From the NCBI GenBank assembly GCA_002083525.1, contig LWDM01000015.1, forward strand, positions 1 through 42,030: a stretch of 42,030 nucleotides of DNA. The letters are read 5' to 3'. This document shows, piece after piece, positions 8,339-17,096 of this stretch. The notes under the pieces were generated by a model, which did no database searches, had not been told where the DNA came from, and saw only the letters and a list, made by a program, of their open reading frames with translations. This DNA is from Proteobacteria bacterium SG_bin9. Lineage in GTDB: Bacteria; Pseudomonadota; Alphaproteobacteria; Rhizobiales; Xanthobacteraceae. Each line of letters opens with the position of its first letter. Positions within the stretch are counted from its first letter, which is position 1. Made by a program: the position numbers and the translations under genes.

Positions 8339-9940
8339 ATGTCTGACACCGACGTGCTGATCATCGGGGCCGGCCACAATGGCCTGACCTGCGCTGCCTA
8401 TCTGGCGATGGGCGGCCTGCGCGTGACGGTTGTCGAGCGGCGGAACGTGGTCGGCGGCGCGGCCGTCACCGAGGAATTTCATCCCGGTTTCCGCAACTCG
8501 GTTGCGGCCTATACCGTCAGCCTGCTCAATCCCAAAGTGATCGCGGACTTAGCGCTGCATCAACACGGCCTGCGCATCGTCGAGCGCCGCGCCCAGAACT
8601 TTCTGCCCGCGCCGGATGGAACGTATCTGCTCACCGGCGAAGGCCGCACCCATCAGTCGGTCGCGAAGCTGAGCACGCGCGACGCCGAGCGCATCGGCGA
8701 TTTCAACAAGGAACTGGAAGCGATCGCCGACGTGCTGCGCGCGTTCGTTCTGCGGGCGCCGCCGAATGTGGTCGAGAGCTTCGGCTTCGGCGCGATCCGC
8801 GAGAGCGTCAATGCGCTCAGCTCGGGTGCGATCCTGCGCGGTCTCACGCTGGAACAGCAGCGCACGCTGCTCGATCTGTTCACGCGCTCCGCCGGCGACA
8901 TGCTCGACGACTGGTTCGGGAGCGATCTCGTCAAGGCGCTGTTCGGTTTCGATGCCATCGTCGGCAATTACGCGAGCCCCTACGCGGCGGGCAGCGCCTA
9001 TGTGATGTTGCATCACGCCTTCGGCGAGGTGAACGGCAAGAAGGGCGTCTGGGGTCACGCCATCGGCGGCATGGGTGCGATCACGCAGGCGATGGCCGCG
9101 GCTGCGCGCGGCCACGGCGTCGAGATCCGCACCGGCGCCGGCGTGCGCGAGGTGATTGTCGAGAAGGATCGCGCAGTCGGCGTGGTGCTGGAGAGCGGCG
9201 AGGCCATCCGCGCGAAGTATGTCGCGGCGAACGTCAATCCGAAGCTGCTCTACACGCGCCTGATCGCGGCGGATGCCCTTCCCGCGCCGTTCCTCGCGCG
9301 CATCAAAAACTGGCGCAACGGCTCCGGCACCTTGCGCATGAACGTCGCGCTGTCGCAGCTGCCGTCGTTCACCGCACTGCCGGGCGACGGCGATCACCTC
9401 TCCTCCGGCATCATCATCGCGCCGAGCCTCGGCTACATGGACCGCGCCTGGCTCGATGCCCGGGAGCTTGGCTGGAGCAAAGAGCCGGTGATCGAGATGC
9501 TGATCCCCTCGACGCTCGACGACAGCCTCGCCCCCAAGGGCGCCCATGTGGCGAGCCTGTTCTGCCAGCATGTGGCCCCGGAGTTGCCGGACGGCCGGTC
9601 CTGGGACGCCCACCGGGACGATGTCGCAAACCTCATGATCGCGACGGTAGACCGCTACGCTCCCGGCTTTGCCGCCAGCGTTGTCGGGCGGCAGGTGTTG
9701 ACGCCCCTCGATCTCGAGCGGGAATTCGGGCTTTTAGGCGGCGACATCTTCCACGGGCAGCTCAGCCTGAACCAGCTGTTCTCCGCCCGGCCGATGCTGG
9801 GCCATGCGGACTATCGCGGCCCCCTGAAGGGCTTGTACCACTGCGGCTCGGGTGCGCATCCTGGCGGCGGCGTCACCGGAGCGCCCGGCCACAATGCTGC
9901 CCGCGCGATTTTACAAGATCATCACAGTCTGTTCGTGTGA
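8339..9940 (+). CDS. PYROXD2-like FAD-dependent oxidoreductase (phytoene desaturase superfamily)
   Basis: A flavoprotein of 533 residues. The N-terminal dinucleotide-binding motif is VLIIGAGHNGLTCAAYLA, followed by the acidic end of strand two at VVERR and the GGAAVTEE signature shared by CrtI-like desaturases and PYROXD2. The segment FRNSVAAYTVSLLNPKVI matches what I remember of vertebrate PYROXD2, a mitochondrial protein. The C-terminal FAD motif is present (GLYHCGSGAHPGGGVTGAPGHNAA). There are no carotenoid genes nearby, so a pigment role is unlikely. The substrate is unknown. The start is the ATG right before SDTDVLI; the open frame continues far upstream, but that part is an antisense shadow of the neighbouring membrane protein gene. 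Confidence 0.9.
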   Translation: MSDTDVLIIGAGHNGLTCAAYLAMGGLRVTVVERRNVVGGAAVTEEFHPGFRNSVAAYTVSLLNPKVIADLALHQHGLRIVERRAQNFLPAPDGTYLLTGEGRTHQSVAKLSTRDAERIGDFNKELEAIADVLRAFVLRAPPNVVESFGFGAIRESVNALSSGAILRGLTLEQQRTLLDLFTRSAGDMLDDWFGSDLVKALFGFDAIVGNYASPYAAGSAYVMLHHAFGEVNGKKGVWGHAIGGMGAITQAMAAAARGHGVEIRTGAGVREVIVEKDRAVGVVLESGEAIRAKYVAANVNPKLLYTRLIAADALPAPFLARIKNWRNGSGTLRMNVALSQLPSFTALPGDGDHLSSGIIIAPSLGYMDRAWLDARELGWSKEPVIEMLIPSTLDDSLAPKGAHVASLFCQHVAPELPDGRSWDAHRDDVANLMIATVDRYAPGFAASVVGRQVLTPLDLEREFGLLGGDIFHGQLSLNQLFSARPMLGHADYRGPLKGLYHCGSGAHPGGGVTGAPGHNAARAILQDHHSLFV

Positions 9941-10004
9941 TGTTTCAAGGGCCTGCGAGCGGGGAGAAGTCTGTTGATGAAGGCGGGAAAGCTTGCGGAC
10001 AAGC

Positions 10005-10101
10005 TGTGGACCATCCGTATGTGTTCCTGTGGACAGCCTGTGGATAACTGGCCGCATAACCGCTGTATGGAATTCTGGAAAAACTGTTAGCGCGCTGTGG
10101 A
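10005..10101. promoter_or_regulatory. Cluster of TGTGGA motifs including a perfect DnaA-box-like TGTGGATAA
   Basis: Within 97 bp there are four same-orientation TGTGGA hexamers, at 10005, 10028, 10039 and 10096. The one at 10039-10047 is TGTGGATAA, the exact complement of the classical DnaA box TTATCCACA. The region sits in the non-coding part of 9941-10207, between the flavoprotein gene and a small membrane ORF. DnaA binding is an inference from the motif; chance or another regulator is possible. Confidence 0.4.
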
Positions 10102-10207
10102 CCGGCGGGAGGTAGCGCCAAGTCATCCATCGACGGAGCGCTATGGCTGCGGTGGTCTCGCGGTCATCCGTTCACGCAGATCACATCACCGGCCGGTTCG
10201 CGTGCCC

Positions 10208-10327
10208 CTAGGCATCGGGCTCTTCCGAACGTGAACAAAGCGCCAAGACCAGCGGGATCGCAATGCAAATGACAAAGCCAATTATAGCTGCAACAAAGCC
10301 GATGCTGGCCGCCGACTGCTGAGTCAT
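10208..10327 (-). CDS. Small single-span membrane protein, 39 residues
   Basis: A short ORF that begins MTQQSAAS, has one hydrophobic segment of about 22 residues (positions 9-30, IGFVAAIIGFVICIAIPLVL) and ends in a charged tail SRSEEPDA. A strong ribosome binding site, GGAGG, lies four bases before the ATG. The hydrophobic pattern, ideal Shine-Dalgarno and N-out/charged-tail layout argue for a real gene. It is divergent from prmA across about 100 bp. I do not recognise a family, and a regulatory or stress-related membrane peptide is only a guess. Confidence 0.55.
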   Translation of the reverse strand: MTQQSAASIGFVAAIIGFVICIAIPLVLALCSRSEEPDA

Positions 10328-10427
10328 ATTGCCTCCGTGCTGCCGCTGAGCATAACACAACGGGCGGCATCAGTCTTGCCGTCACAGTGCATACGGCACC
10401 TCTCATCCTGCCCGGTAATCCCCTTCC

Positions 10428-11315
10428 ATGACCTCAAACCTCACGCCCGCCTCCGTCCGCGCGACTTTCAGCATCGGCGACGAAAAGATCGCCAAGCGCA
10501 CCGCCGATCTGCTCGCGGAGAGCTTCGACAACAACGAAGCGGCGATTGCGGCGTTCGAGGCGAGCGACAAAAGCTGGGACATTACCGTCCACTTCGCCGA
10601 TCCGCCGGACCAGGACGCCATCCGTGCGCTGGTCGCGATGACCGCCGGCGATGACGCGGCATCGCGCATCGCGTTCGAAACCGTCGAAGCGAAGGATTGG
10701 GTGAAGGCGAGCCTCGATGGCCTCGCCCCCGTCCCCGCCGGCCGTTTCATTGTGCACGGCCAGCATCATCGTGACATGATCGCACCGAACACGATCGGCA
10801 TCGAGATCGAAGCCGCGCTCGCCTTCGGCACCGGCCATCACGGCACCACGCGCGGCTGTCTCATTCTGCTCGATGCGCTGCTGAAGCGGCGCACGCCGCG
10901 CAACATCCTCGATCTCGGCTGCGGCACCGGTGTGCTTGGCATCGCCGCCGCAAAAGCGCTGCGCCGACACGTGCTGGCCAGCGACATCGATCTGAAATCG
11001 ACGCAGGTCGCGCGCGAGAACGCACGACTGAACGGGGCCGGTCAGCTGACTGAAATCGTCTGCGCGCCCGGTTTCTCGTCGCCGCGATTCAAGCGTGAGG
11101 AATTCGATCTCGTGCTGGCGAACATCCTCGCCAATCCGCTGAAGCGGCTGGCGGTGCCGATGGCCGCGCATCTCGCGCCGGCGGCTGACGTCATTCTCTC
11201 GGGTCTACTGCCCGAGCAGGCGAATGCGGTGATCGCCGCTTACCGGATGGCCGGTCTTGTCCTGATCCGCAAAATCCAGATCGACGGCTGGGCGAGCCTG
11301 TTGTTGCGACGGTAA
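10428..11315 (+). CDS. prmA: Ribosomal protein L11 methyltransferase
   Basis: A SAM-dependent enzyme of 295 residues that trimethylates ribosomal protein L11. The family signature AFGTGHHGTT near residue 127 precedes the SAM-binding loop DLGCGTGVLGIAAA (from about residue 162) and the catalytic-site motif ANILANPL. The N-terminal substrate-recognition domain is present and somewhat divergent from the E. coli protein, as is usual in Rhizobiales. The length matches the family (about 290-300). It begins at ATG 10428. The next gene on this strand is the aminopeptidase, separated by a small opposite-strand ORF. Confidence 0.95.
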   Translation: MTSNLTPASVRATFSIGDEKIAKRTADLLAESFDNNEAAIAAFEASDKSWDITVHFADPPDQDAIRALVAMTAGDDAASRIAFETVEAKDWVKASLDGLAPVPAGRFIVHGQHHRDMIAPNTIGIEIEAALAFGTGHHGTTRGCLILLDALLKRRTPRNILDLGCGTGVLGIAAAKALRRHVLASDIDLKSTQVARENARLNGAGQLTEIVCAPGFSSPRFKREEFDLVLANILANPLKRLAVPMAAHLAPAADVILSGLLPEQANAVIAAYRMAGLVLIRKIQIDGWASLLLRR

Positions 11316-11332
11316 TCCGTCAGCGGTGGGTG

Positions 11333-11509
11333 TTACTTCTTGCTGTTGGTCGCTATGACGCGGCCCGAGCGTTTCAGCTTCGCCTCGGCGATGCGGTCCA
11401 ACAGCTGGACAATGATGCCGCGATGTTTGGGGGCCGGCTTGGCAATCGCAAGCGCGGGCGGTGCGCGATCTGTCGGCGGTGACAGTTTTTCAAATGTAAA
11501 GGCTGGCAT
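11333..11509 (-). CDS. Small basic hypothetical protein, 58 residues
   Basis: A 58-codon frame starting MPAFTFEKLSPP, with a GGGGAG ribosome binding site eight bases before the ATG. After a Pro/Ala-rich stretch comes a basic amphipathic helix (GIIVQLLDRIAEAKLKRSGRV), and the protein ends in NSKK. I recall short proteins of this type near prmA in Bradyrhizobium relatives, but I cannot confirm that here. It converges on the prmA end with an 17-bp gap. No known domain is visible. Confidence 0.6.
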   Translation of the reverse strand: MPAFTFEKLSPPTDRAPPALAIAKPAPKHRGIIVQLLDRIAEAKLKRSGRVIATNSKK

Positions 11510-11809
11510 TCAAACGCTCCCCTCGTCGTTGAGATGGAACACTGCCGAAATCGAACTTCCCGCTACCTCGACAACGACAATTTGATGCCAATCGTTCCGG
11601 CCGCCCGGCAAAGAGCAATCGTGGGGGCCGGGCGGAGGCATTGCCGTCATCAGGGGCATCCGATGAAGTTCCAATCAGGCTCACCGCAAATCCCGCTGCA
11701 AACGCATCCGCATATGCGGGATATGCACTTTCGGAATAAGCACAACTCGTGCCAAATTGGCCTCGATTGAGCCGCAACCGGTGCGATAGCCGGACAGCAT
11801 GGACGGTGA
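11510..11809. promoter_or_regulatory. Gene-free 300-bp stretch with a 12-bp palindrome, upstream of the aminopeptidase gene
   Basis: No convincing gene is seen here. A 130-codon frame on the minus strand crosses it but lacks a Shine-Dalgarno and looks like chance. At 11708-11719 lies the perfect palindrome CCGCATATGCGG, about 90 bp before the aminopeptidase start. It is flanked by further GCAT/ATGC words, which would suit a dimeric regulator. The stretch probably holds the divergent promoters of the 58-residue ORF and the aminopeptidase gene. Confidence 0.4.
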
Positions 11810-13639
11810 ATGTTCGAGGCGCATTTTCAGACGTTCGAAGACCCGGAAGGCGGGGTCGCGCTCGCTGCGCGCCTGTCCGCATTTCGCGAAGAGTTAATTC
11901 GCCGGCAGCTCACTGGATTCGTCGTTCCGCGCGCCGATCAGCAGCAAAACGAGTACGTTCCGCCCTGCGACGAGCGGCTGGCGTGGCTCACCGGCTTCAC
12001 CGGCTCCGCCGGCATGGCGATCGTGCTCAACCAACAGGCCGCCGTTTTTGTCGATGGGCGCTACACATTGCAGGCCGCCAAGCAGGTGGACGAGAAGGCA
12101 TGGTCCGTCCAGCCGCTGGTCGATCCGCCGCCCGAAGCGTGGCTTGCGAAGACTCTTAACGCCGGTGACCGCCTCGGATTCGACCCTTGGCTGCACACTT
12201 CGGCGGCAGCGGAGCGGCTTGCAGCGGCCTGCGCCAAAGCCGGCGCCGAGCTTGTCGCCGTCGACGGCAATCCGGTCGATTCGGTGTGGGCGGACAGGCC
12301 GCAGTCGCCGCTCGGCGCGGTGAGTATTCACGGATCGCAGTTCTCCGGCGAAAGCGAGAGCGAAAAACTCGCGCGCATTCGCACCGAGATGAGCAAGCTC
12401 GGCATGGATGCGCTGGTGCTCTCCGATTCGCATGCGGTTGCGTGGGCCTTCAACATCCGCGGCGCGGACGTCGCGCATACGCCGCTGCCCCTCTCCTACG
12501 CGCTGGTGCCGAAGGACGGCCGCGCGACGATTTTCATCGATCATCGCAAGCTCTCGAACAGCGTGCGCGATCATCTTGAGCAAAGCGCGAGTGTGGAGGA
12601 GCCGTCGGCGCTGACAACGCGCATCTCCGAACTCGCATCGACCGGCGCCACCATCGGCCTCGACAGCGCGACGGCGGCGGATGCGCTGGCGCGTTTGATC
12701 ACGGCGAACAACGGCAAGCCGCTGCGCGGCGCCGATCCCGTCGCGATGCTCAAGGCGCAGAAGAACGAGACCGAGATCGCCGGCACGCGCAGCGCGCACA
12801 AGCGCGACGGCGCCGCGCTCGCGCGTTTCCTCGCCTGGATCGATCGCGAAGCGCCCGGCGGCGGCATGACCGAAATCGATGCCGTGGAAGCGCTGGAAAC
12901 CTTCCGCCGCGAGACAGGCGCACTGAAGGATGTGTCGTTCCCGACGATCTCCGGTGCCGGCCCGAACGGTGCGATCGTCCACTACCGCGTCACGCGCAAG
13001 ACCAATCGCCGCGTGCAACCGGGCGAATTGCTGCTGATCGATTCCGGCGCACAGTATGAAGACGGCACCACCGACGTCACCCGCACTGTCGCTGTCGGCA
13101 AACCGACGGCCGAGATGCGCGACCGCTTCACCCGCGTGCTGAAGGGCCACATCGCCATCGCGCGGGCTGTGTTCCCGGACGGCAGCAGCGGCTCGCAGAT
13201 CGACAGCTTCGCGCGGCAGTATCTCTGGCAGGCCGGCATCGACTTCGACCACGGCACCGGCCACGGCGTCGGCAGCTATCTGTCCGTGCACGAAGGTCCG
13301 GCGCGTATCTCGAAAATCGGCACCGTGCCGCTGAAGCGCGGCATGATCCTTTCCAACGAGCCCGGCTACTACAAGACCGACGGCTTCGGCATCCGCATCG
13401 AAAACCTCGAACTCGTCGTCGCCGCCGACATTCCCGGCGCCGAGAAGCCGATGAACAAATTCGAGTCGCTGACGCTGGCTCCAATCGATCGCCGTCTCGT
13501 CGATCTCGCCTTGATGAGCGACGAGGAACTGCGCTGGTTCAACGACTACCACGCTCGCGTGCGGCGGGAGATCTATCCGCTGCTGGATGAAGCGACCAAA
13601 GTCTGGCTCGAGCAGGCGACGGAGCCGCTCAAGCGATAA
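11810..13639 (+). CDS. pepP: Xaa-Pro aminopeptidase (M24B, XPNPEP1-type)
   Basis: A metallo-aminopeptidase of 609 residues that removes N-terminal residues preceding proline. It has the three-domain layout of the long, eukaryote-like XPNPEP1 form: two creatinase-type N-terminal domains and a C-terminal pita-bread domain. The dinuclear metal ligands are all visible. They are Asp near 411 (LLIDSGAQYEDG), Asp near 422 (TTDVTRTV), His near 485 (HGTGHGVGSYLSVHEGP), Glu near 516 (NEPGYYKTDGFG) and Glu near 531 (IRIENLELV). Length and motifs match the family. The start ATG has only a weak upstream GGA, so the exact start is moderately sure. The symbol is used loosely, since E. coli PepP is a shorter relative. 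Confidence 0.93.
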   Translation: MFEAHFQTFEDPEGGVALAARLSAFREELIRRQLTGFVVPRADQQQNEYVPPCDERLAWLTGFTGSAGMAIVLNQQAAVFVDGRYTLQAAKQVDEKAWSVQPLVDPPPEAWLAKTLNAGDRLGFDPWLHTSAAAERLAAACAKAGAELVAVDGNPVDSVWADRPQSPLGAVSIHGSQFSGESESEKLARIRTEMSKLGMDALVLSDSHAVAWAFNIRGADVAHTPLPLSYALVPKDGRATIFIDHRKLSNSVRDHLEQSASVEEPSALTTRISELASTGATIGLDSATAADALARLITANNGKPLRGADPVAMLKAQKNETEIAGTRSAHKRDGAALARFLAWIDREAPGGGMTEIDAVEALETFRRETGALKDVSFPTISGAGPNGAIVHYRVTRKTNRRVQPGELLLIDSGAQYEDGTTDVTRTVAVGKPTAEMRDRFTRVLKGHIAIARAVFPDGSSGSQIDSFARQYLWQAGIDFDHGTGHGVGSYLSVHEGPARISKIGTVPLKRGMILSNEPGYYKTDGFGIRIENLELVVAADIPGAEKPMNKFESLTLAPIDRRLVDLALMSDEELRWFNDYHARVRREIYPLLDEATKVWLEQATEPLKR

Positions 13640-13727
13640 TCGCACACCCCGAACCTCAACCTTCAATTCGAAGCCTTGCCGGGCATGAAGGCCAAGAAAA
13701 GAAACAAGACAAAGAAAAACAAACTCA

Positions 13728-14993
13728 GTGCTCCAGAAGACCGACGTTACTCTCGTCAAACCGTCCAAAGCGATACTGCTGCTTCTGGTGGCGATGACCG
13801 GCATCGGGCCGATCGCGCTCTACATGCTGGTGCCTGCCCTGCCGACGCTGGCCGTGACGTTCGCGGGCGATATCTCGATCGCGCAGATGACCGTGTCGCT
13901 GTTCATGGTCGGCATCGCGATCTCACAGATGGTGATGGGCCCGCTCTCCGATAAATACGGCCGCAAGCCGGTGCTGCTCGGCGGCCTCGGCCTCGCCGTG
14001 ATCGCCACCATCGGCTGTGCATTTGCCGCGAGCCTGCCGCAGCTGATCGTCCTGCGCTTCCTGCAGGCGCTCGGCGGCGCCACTGGCATGGTGATCAGCC
14101 GCGCCATCATCCGCGATCTCTACACGCGCGAACGCGTCGGCGGCATGATCAGCCTCGTCATCGCGGTGATGATGATCGTGCAGATGCTGAGCCCGCTGAT
14201 CGGCGGTCTGATCGAAACGAATTTTGGCTGGCGCGCGATCTTTTACGTCCTTGCTGCGGGCTCGATCATCACCGTGCTCGGCATCGCCTTTGCGCTTCCC
14301 GAAACACGCCGCAGCGCGCCGGTGACGGAAGACTCAGGTTTCCGCCGCGACATCGGCGCGCTGGTCGGCAACCGCGCCTTCGTCGGCTACGTGCTGTGCT
14401 ATGTGCTGGCCTCGGCCCTGATCTTCGTCTTCGCCGGCGCTGGCCCCTACATCGTCGTCAACCAGATGGGGCGCACCTCGGCCGAATACGGCGCATGGTT
14501 CGCCACCTCCGGCCTCGCGTATCTCTGCGGCAACTTATTCAGCGTGCGCTTCTCGCCGAAATTTGGCATCGAGCGCATGATCCGCATCGGCCTCATCATC
14601 CAGATCAGCGGCGCGGTTCTCAATCTCGCATTCGGCCTCACCGGCATCAATCAATTGCCGGTCTGGCTGTTCGGCGCGCACATGCTGGTGACGTTCGGCA
14701 ACGCGCTGGTGATGTCGAACACCGCTGCCGGCGCCATCAGCATCCGCCCGCAGGCGGCAGGCTCCGCGTCGGGCATCATGGGCTTCCTGCAGATGGGCAT
14801 TGGCTCGCTGATCTCGCAGGGCGGCGCCTATCTCGGCGGCCACTTCGCGACGCCGCTGCCGATGAACATCGCGCTGTTCGCCATGTCGCTCGCCTGCGCC
14901 GCGATGATGCTATTCGTAATCCCTCGGCGGCCGCCTGCCGTGACGGCGGAGGACGCAAAGAAGGCAGAAGAGGAAGAGTCGGCGCTGCTCTAG
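13728..14993 (+). CDS. MFS drug-efflux transporter, Bcr/CflA family
   Basis: A 421-residue major facilitator with 12 predicted membrane spans, driven by the proton gradient. The DHA1 family features are clear: the loop 2-3 motif GPLSDKYGRKPVLLGG and motif C-like residues in span 5 (SPLIGGLIETNFGWRAIFY). Bcr/CflA members export compounds such as bicyclomycin, sulfonamides or amino acids; the substrate here is unknown. The first usable start is a GTG with no clear Shine-Dalgarno, preceded by an unusually A-rich leader (13688-13727). A later ATG would cut into span 1. The stop codon lies in a CTAG shared with the convergent ligA stop. Confidence 0.9.
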   Translation: MLQKTDVTLVKPSKAILLLLVAMTGIGPIALYMLVPALPTLAVTFAGDISIAQMTVSLFMVGIAISQMVMGPLSDKYGRKPVLLGGLGLAVIATIGCAFAASLPQLIVLRFLQALGGATGMVISRAIIRDLYTRERVGGMISLVIAVMMIVQMLSPLIGGLIETNFGWRAIFYVLAAGSIITVLGIAFALPETRRSAPVTEDSGFRRDIGALVGNRAFVGYVLCYVLASALIFVFAGAGPYIVVNQMGRTSAEYGAWFATSGLAYLCGNLFSVRFSPKFGIERMIRIGLIIQISGAVLNLAFGLTGINQLPVWLFGAHMLVTFGNALVMSNTAAGAISIRPQAAGSASGIMGFLQMGIGSLISQGGAYLGGHFATPLPMNIALFAMSLACAAMMLFVIPRRPPAVTAEDAKKAEEEESALL

Positions 14994-17092
14994 CCGATCA
15001 GCTTCAGCCACTCGGCTTCAGTGAGCACGTTGACGCCAAGCTCTTTCGCCTTGGTCAGCTTCGAGCCGGCCTCTTCACCCGCCACCACGTAGTCGGTTTT
15101 CTTCGAGACCGAACCCGCGACCTTGGCGCCGAGCCGCTCGGCCCCGGCTTTCGCCTCGTCGCGCGTCATCTGCGTCAGTGTTCCTGTAAACACCACGGTC
15201 TTGCCCGCCACCGCCGAATCCTTGCGCGCCTGCTCGGCCGGCTGCACTTCGATCTCCTTCAGGAGATCGTCGAGCGCCTTGACGTTGCGTTTCTCGGCAA
15301 AGAACTCGACCACCGCTTCGGCGACGATATCGCCGATGCCGCCGATCGACTCGAGGTCCTGCCAGGCTTCCGTCTCGTGTCCCTTCCCGGCCGCGATCAT
15401 CGCCTCGCGGAATGCCTCGACCGTCACGTAGTGCCGCGCCAGCAGCTTGGCGTTGCCTTCGCCGACATGGCGGATGCCGAGCGCGAAGATCAGCCGGTGC
15501 AGCGCGATCTTGCGGCGCGCATCGATCGATGCAAACAGATTGCGCACCGACGTTTCGCCATAACCCTCGCGGTCCGTCAGTTTCTGCGATGCGCGCTTGT
15601 CGCGCTTCTCCAGCGTGAAGATGTCGACCGGCGACATGACGATGCCGGCTTCGTAGAATTCCTGGATCTGCTTGTCGCCGAGACCGTCAATGTCGAAGGC
15701 GAGCCGCGAGACGAAGTGCTTCAGCCGCTCGGTCGCCTGCGCCGGGCAAATCAGCGCGCCGGTGCAGCGGCGCACGACCTCGCCCTCCTCGCTGACCACG
15801 TGGCTGCCGCACACCGGACACGTATCCGGGAACTTGTACGGCTTGGCGTTCTTCGGCCGCTTGTCCTCGACGACAGAGACCACCTGCGGAATGACGTCGC
15901 CCGCGCGCTGGATGATGACGGTGTCGCCTTCGCGAATGTCCTTGCGCTCGATCTCGTCGGCATTGTGCAACGTCGCGTTCGACACGACGACACCGCCGAC
16001 GGTCACCGGCTTCAGCCGCGCCACCGGCGTCAGCGCGCCGGTGCGGCCCACCTGAATGTCGATCTTCTCCAGCACCGTTGCTGCCTGCTCGGCGGCGAAC
16101 TTGTGCGCCACGGCCCAGCGCGGCGCGCGGCCAGCAAAGCCGAGCCGCTCCTGCCAGTCAAGCCGGTCGATCTTGTAGACAACGCCATCGATGTCGTAGC
16201 CGAGGCTCGCGCGCTCAGCGCCGATTTTGCGGTAGAACGCCAGCAGCTCGTCGACGCTTTCGCAGCGCTGGATCAGCGGATTGGTGACGAAGCCGGCCTT
16301 GCCGATCCACTCCAGCATGCCGAACTGGGTTTTCGACGGCATCTCGCTCATCGCCCCCCAGGTGTAGGCATAGAACTTCAGCGGCCGCGACGCGGTGATT
16401 GACGGGTCCTTCTGCCGCAGCGAACCGGCCGCGAAGTTGCGCGGGTTGGCCGCCGCCTGAATGCCGAGCTTTTCCGCGCTCTTGTTGAAGCCGATGAAAT
16501 CGCGCCCGAGAATATAGACCTCGCCGCGGATTTCGCAGATGTCCGGGATATTCCGGCCCTTCAGCTTGTGCGGAATATCCGAAATCGTGCGCACGTTGGC
16601 GGTGACGTCCTCGCCGGTGAAGCCGTCACCGCGTGTCGCGCCGTTGACGAGTTCGCCGTTCTCGTAACGCAGCGATAGCGACAGGCCGTCGATCTTCGGC
16701 TCGGCGACCACCGCCGGCATTTCGTCGGCAGGAAGTTTGAGGAAGCGCCGCACCCGATCCACAAAATCCGTCACGTCCTCGTCGGTGAACGCGTTGCCGA
16801 GCGAGAGCATCGGCACCGAATGCGTGATCTTGGCGAAGCGGCCGGACGGTGCCGCGCCGACTTTTTGCGACGGCGATTCGCCGGAGACGAGATCGGGAAA
16901 GCGCGCTTCGATGGCATCGTTGCGCTGGCGCAGCGCGTCGTAGGCCGCGTCCGACACCGTCGGCGCATCCTTGTTGTAATAGCTCTCGTTGTGCTTCTCG
17001 ATTTCGAGCGCGAGCCGCATCAGCTCGACCTTGGCTTGTGCCTTGGTGAGCGTGGCGACGTCCACGAGCTTCTTTGTTGCTTTCGCAGGCAT
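14990..17092 (-). CDS. ligA: NAD+-dependent DNA ligase
   Basis: The replicative DNA ligase, 700 residues, sealing nicks with NAD+. The domain order is canonical. The Ia domain includes HNESYYNKDAPTVSDAAYD. The adenylation domain has the nucleophile Lys133 in KIDG and the motif GATRGDGFTGEDVT. An OB fold follows, then a four-cysteine zinc finger (CPVCG to ICPAQ, near 423-447), helix-hairpin-helix repeats and a C-terminal BRCT domain (from about 625). The start is four bases past the recN stop, so the two are co-transcribed. Its stop overlaps that of the convergent MFS gene by four bases. Confidence 0.97.
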   Translation of the reverse strand: MPAKATKKLVDVATLTKAQAKVELMRLALEIEKHNESYYNKDAPTVSDAAYDALRQRNDAIEARFPDLVSGESPSQKVGAAPSGRFAKITHSVPMLSLGNAFTDEDVTDFVDRVRRFLKLPADEMPAVVAEPKIDGLSLSLRYENGELVNGATRGDGFTGEDVTANVRTISDIPHKLKGRNIPDICEIRGEVYILGRDFIGFNKSAEKLGIQAAANPRNFAAGSLRQKDPSITASRPLKFYAYTWGAMSEMPSKTQFGMLEWIGKAGFVTNPLIQRCESVDELLAFYRKIGAERASLGYDIDGVVYKIDRLDWQERLGFAGRAPRWAVAHKFAAEQAATVLEKIDIQVGRTGALTPVARLKPVTVGGVVVSNATLHNADEIERKDIREGDTVIIQRAGDVIPQVVSVVEDKRPKNAKPYKFPDTCPVCGSHVVSEEGEVVRRCTGALICPAQATERLKHFVSRLAFDIDGLGDKQIQEFYEAGIVMSPVDIFTLEKRDKRASQKLTDREGYGETSVRNLFASIDARRKIALHRLIFALGIRHVGEGNAKLLARHYVTVEAFREAMIAAGKGHETEAWQDLESIGGIGDIVAEAVVEFFAEKRNVKALDDLLKEIEVQPAEQARKDSAVAGKTVVFTGTLTQMTRDEAKAGAERLGAKVAGSVSKKTDYVVAGEEAGSKLTKAKELGVNVLTEAEWLKLIG

Positions 17093-17096
17093 GCGC

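Noticed and set aside
9977..10090. A 37-residue Cys-rich ORF overlapping the TGTGGA motifs
   Set aside because: The GGGGAG upstream is spaced too far for a good start, and codons for its Cys and Trp residues come from the TGTGGA repeats, so a DNA motif explains the sequence better.
10005..10101. Chromosomal replication origin
   Set aside because: One perfect DnaA box and three partial ones without an AT-rich unwinding block or origin-linked genes are not enough for that claim; kept only as a DnaA-box-like cluster.
11490..11882. A 130-codon minus-strand frame before the aminopeptidase gene
   Set aside because: It overlaps the start of the aminopeptidase and the 58-residue ORF, lacks a ribosome binding site and shows no domain.
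14396..16402. A 668-codon open frame on the + strand
   Set aside because: It runs antisense through ligA and out of frame through the end of the MFS gene. The translation is Arg/His/Asp-rich without any domain, as expected for a shadow frame in GC-rich DNA.
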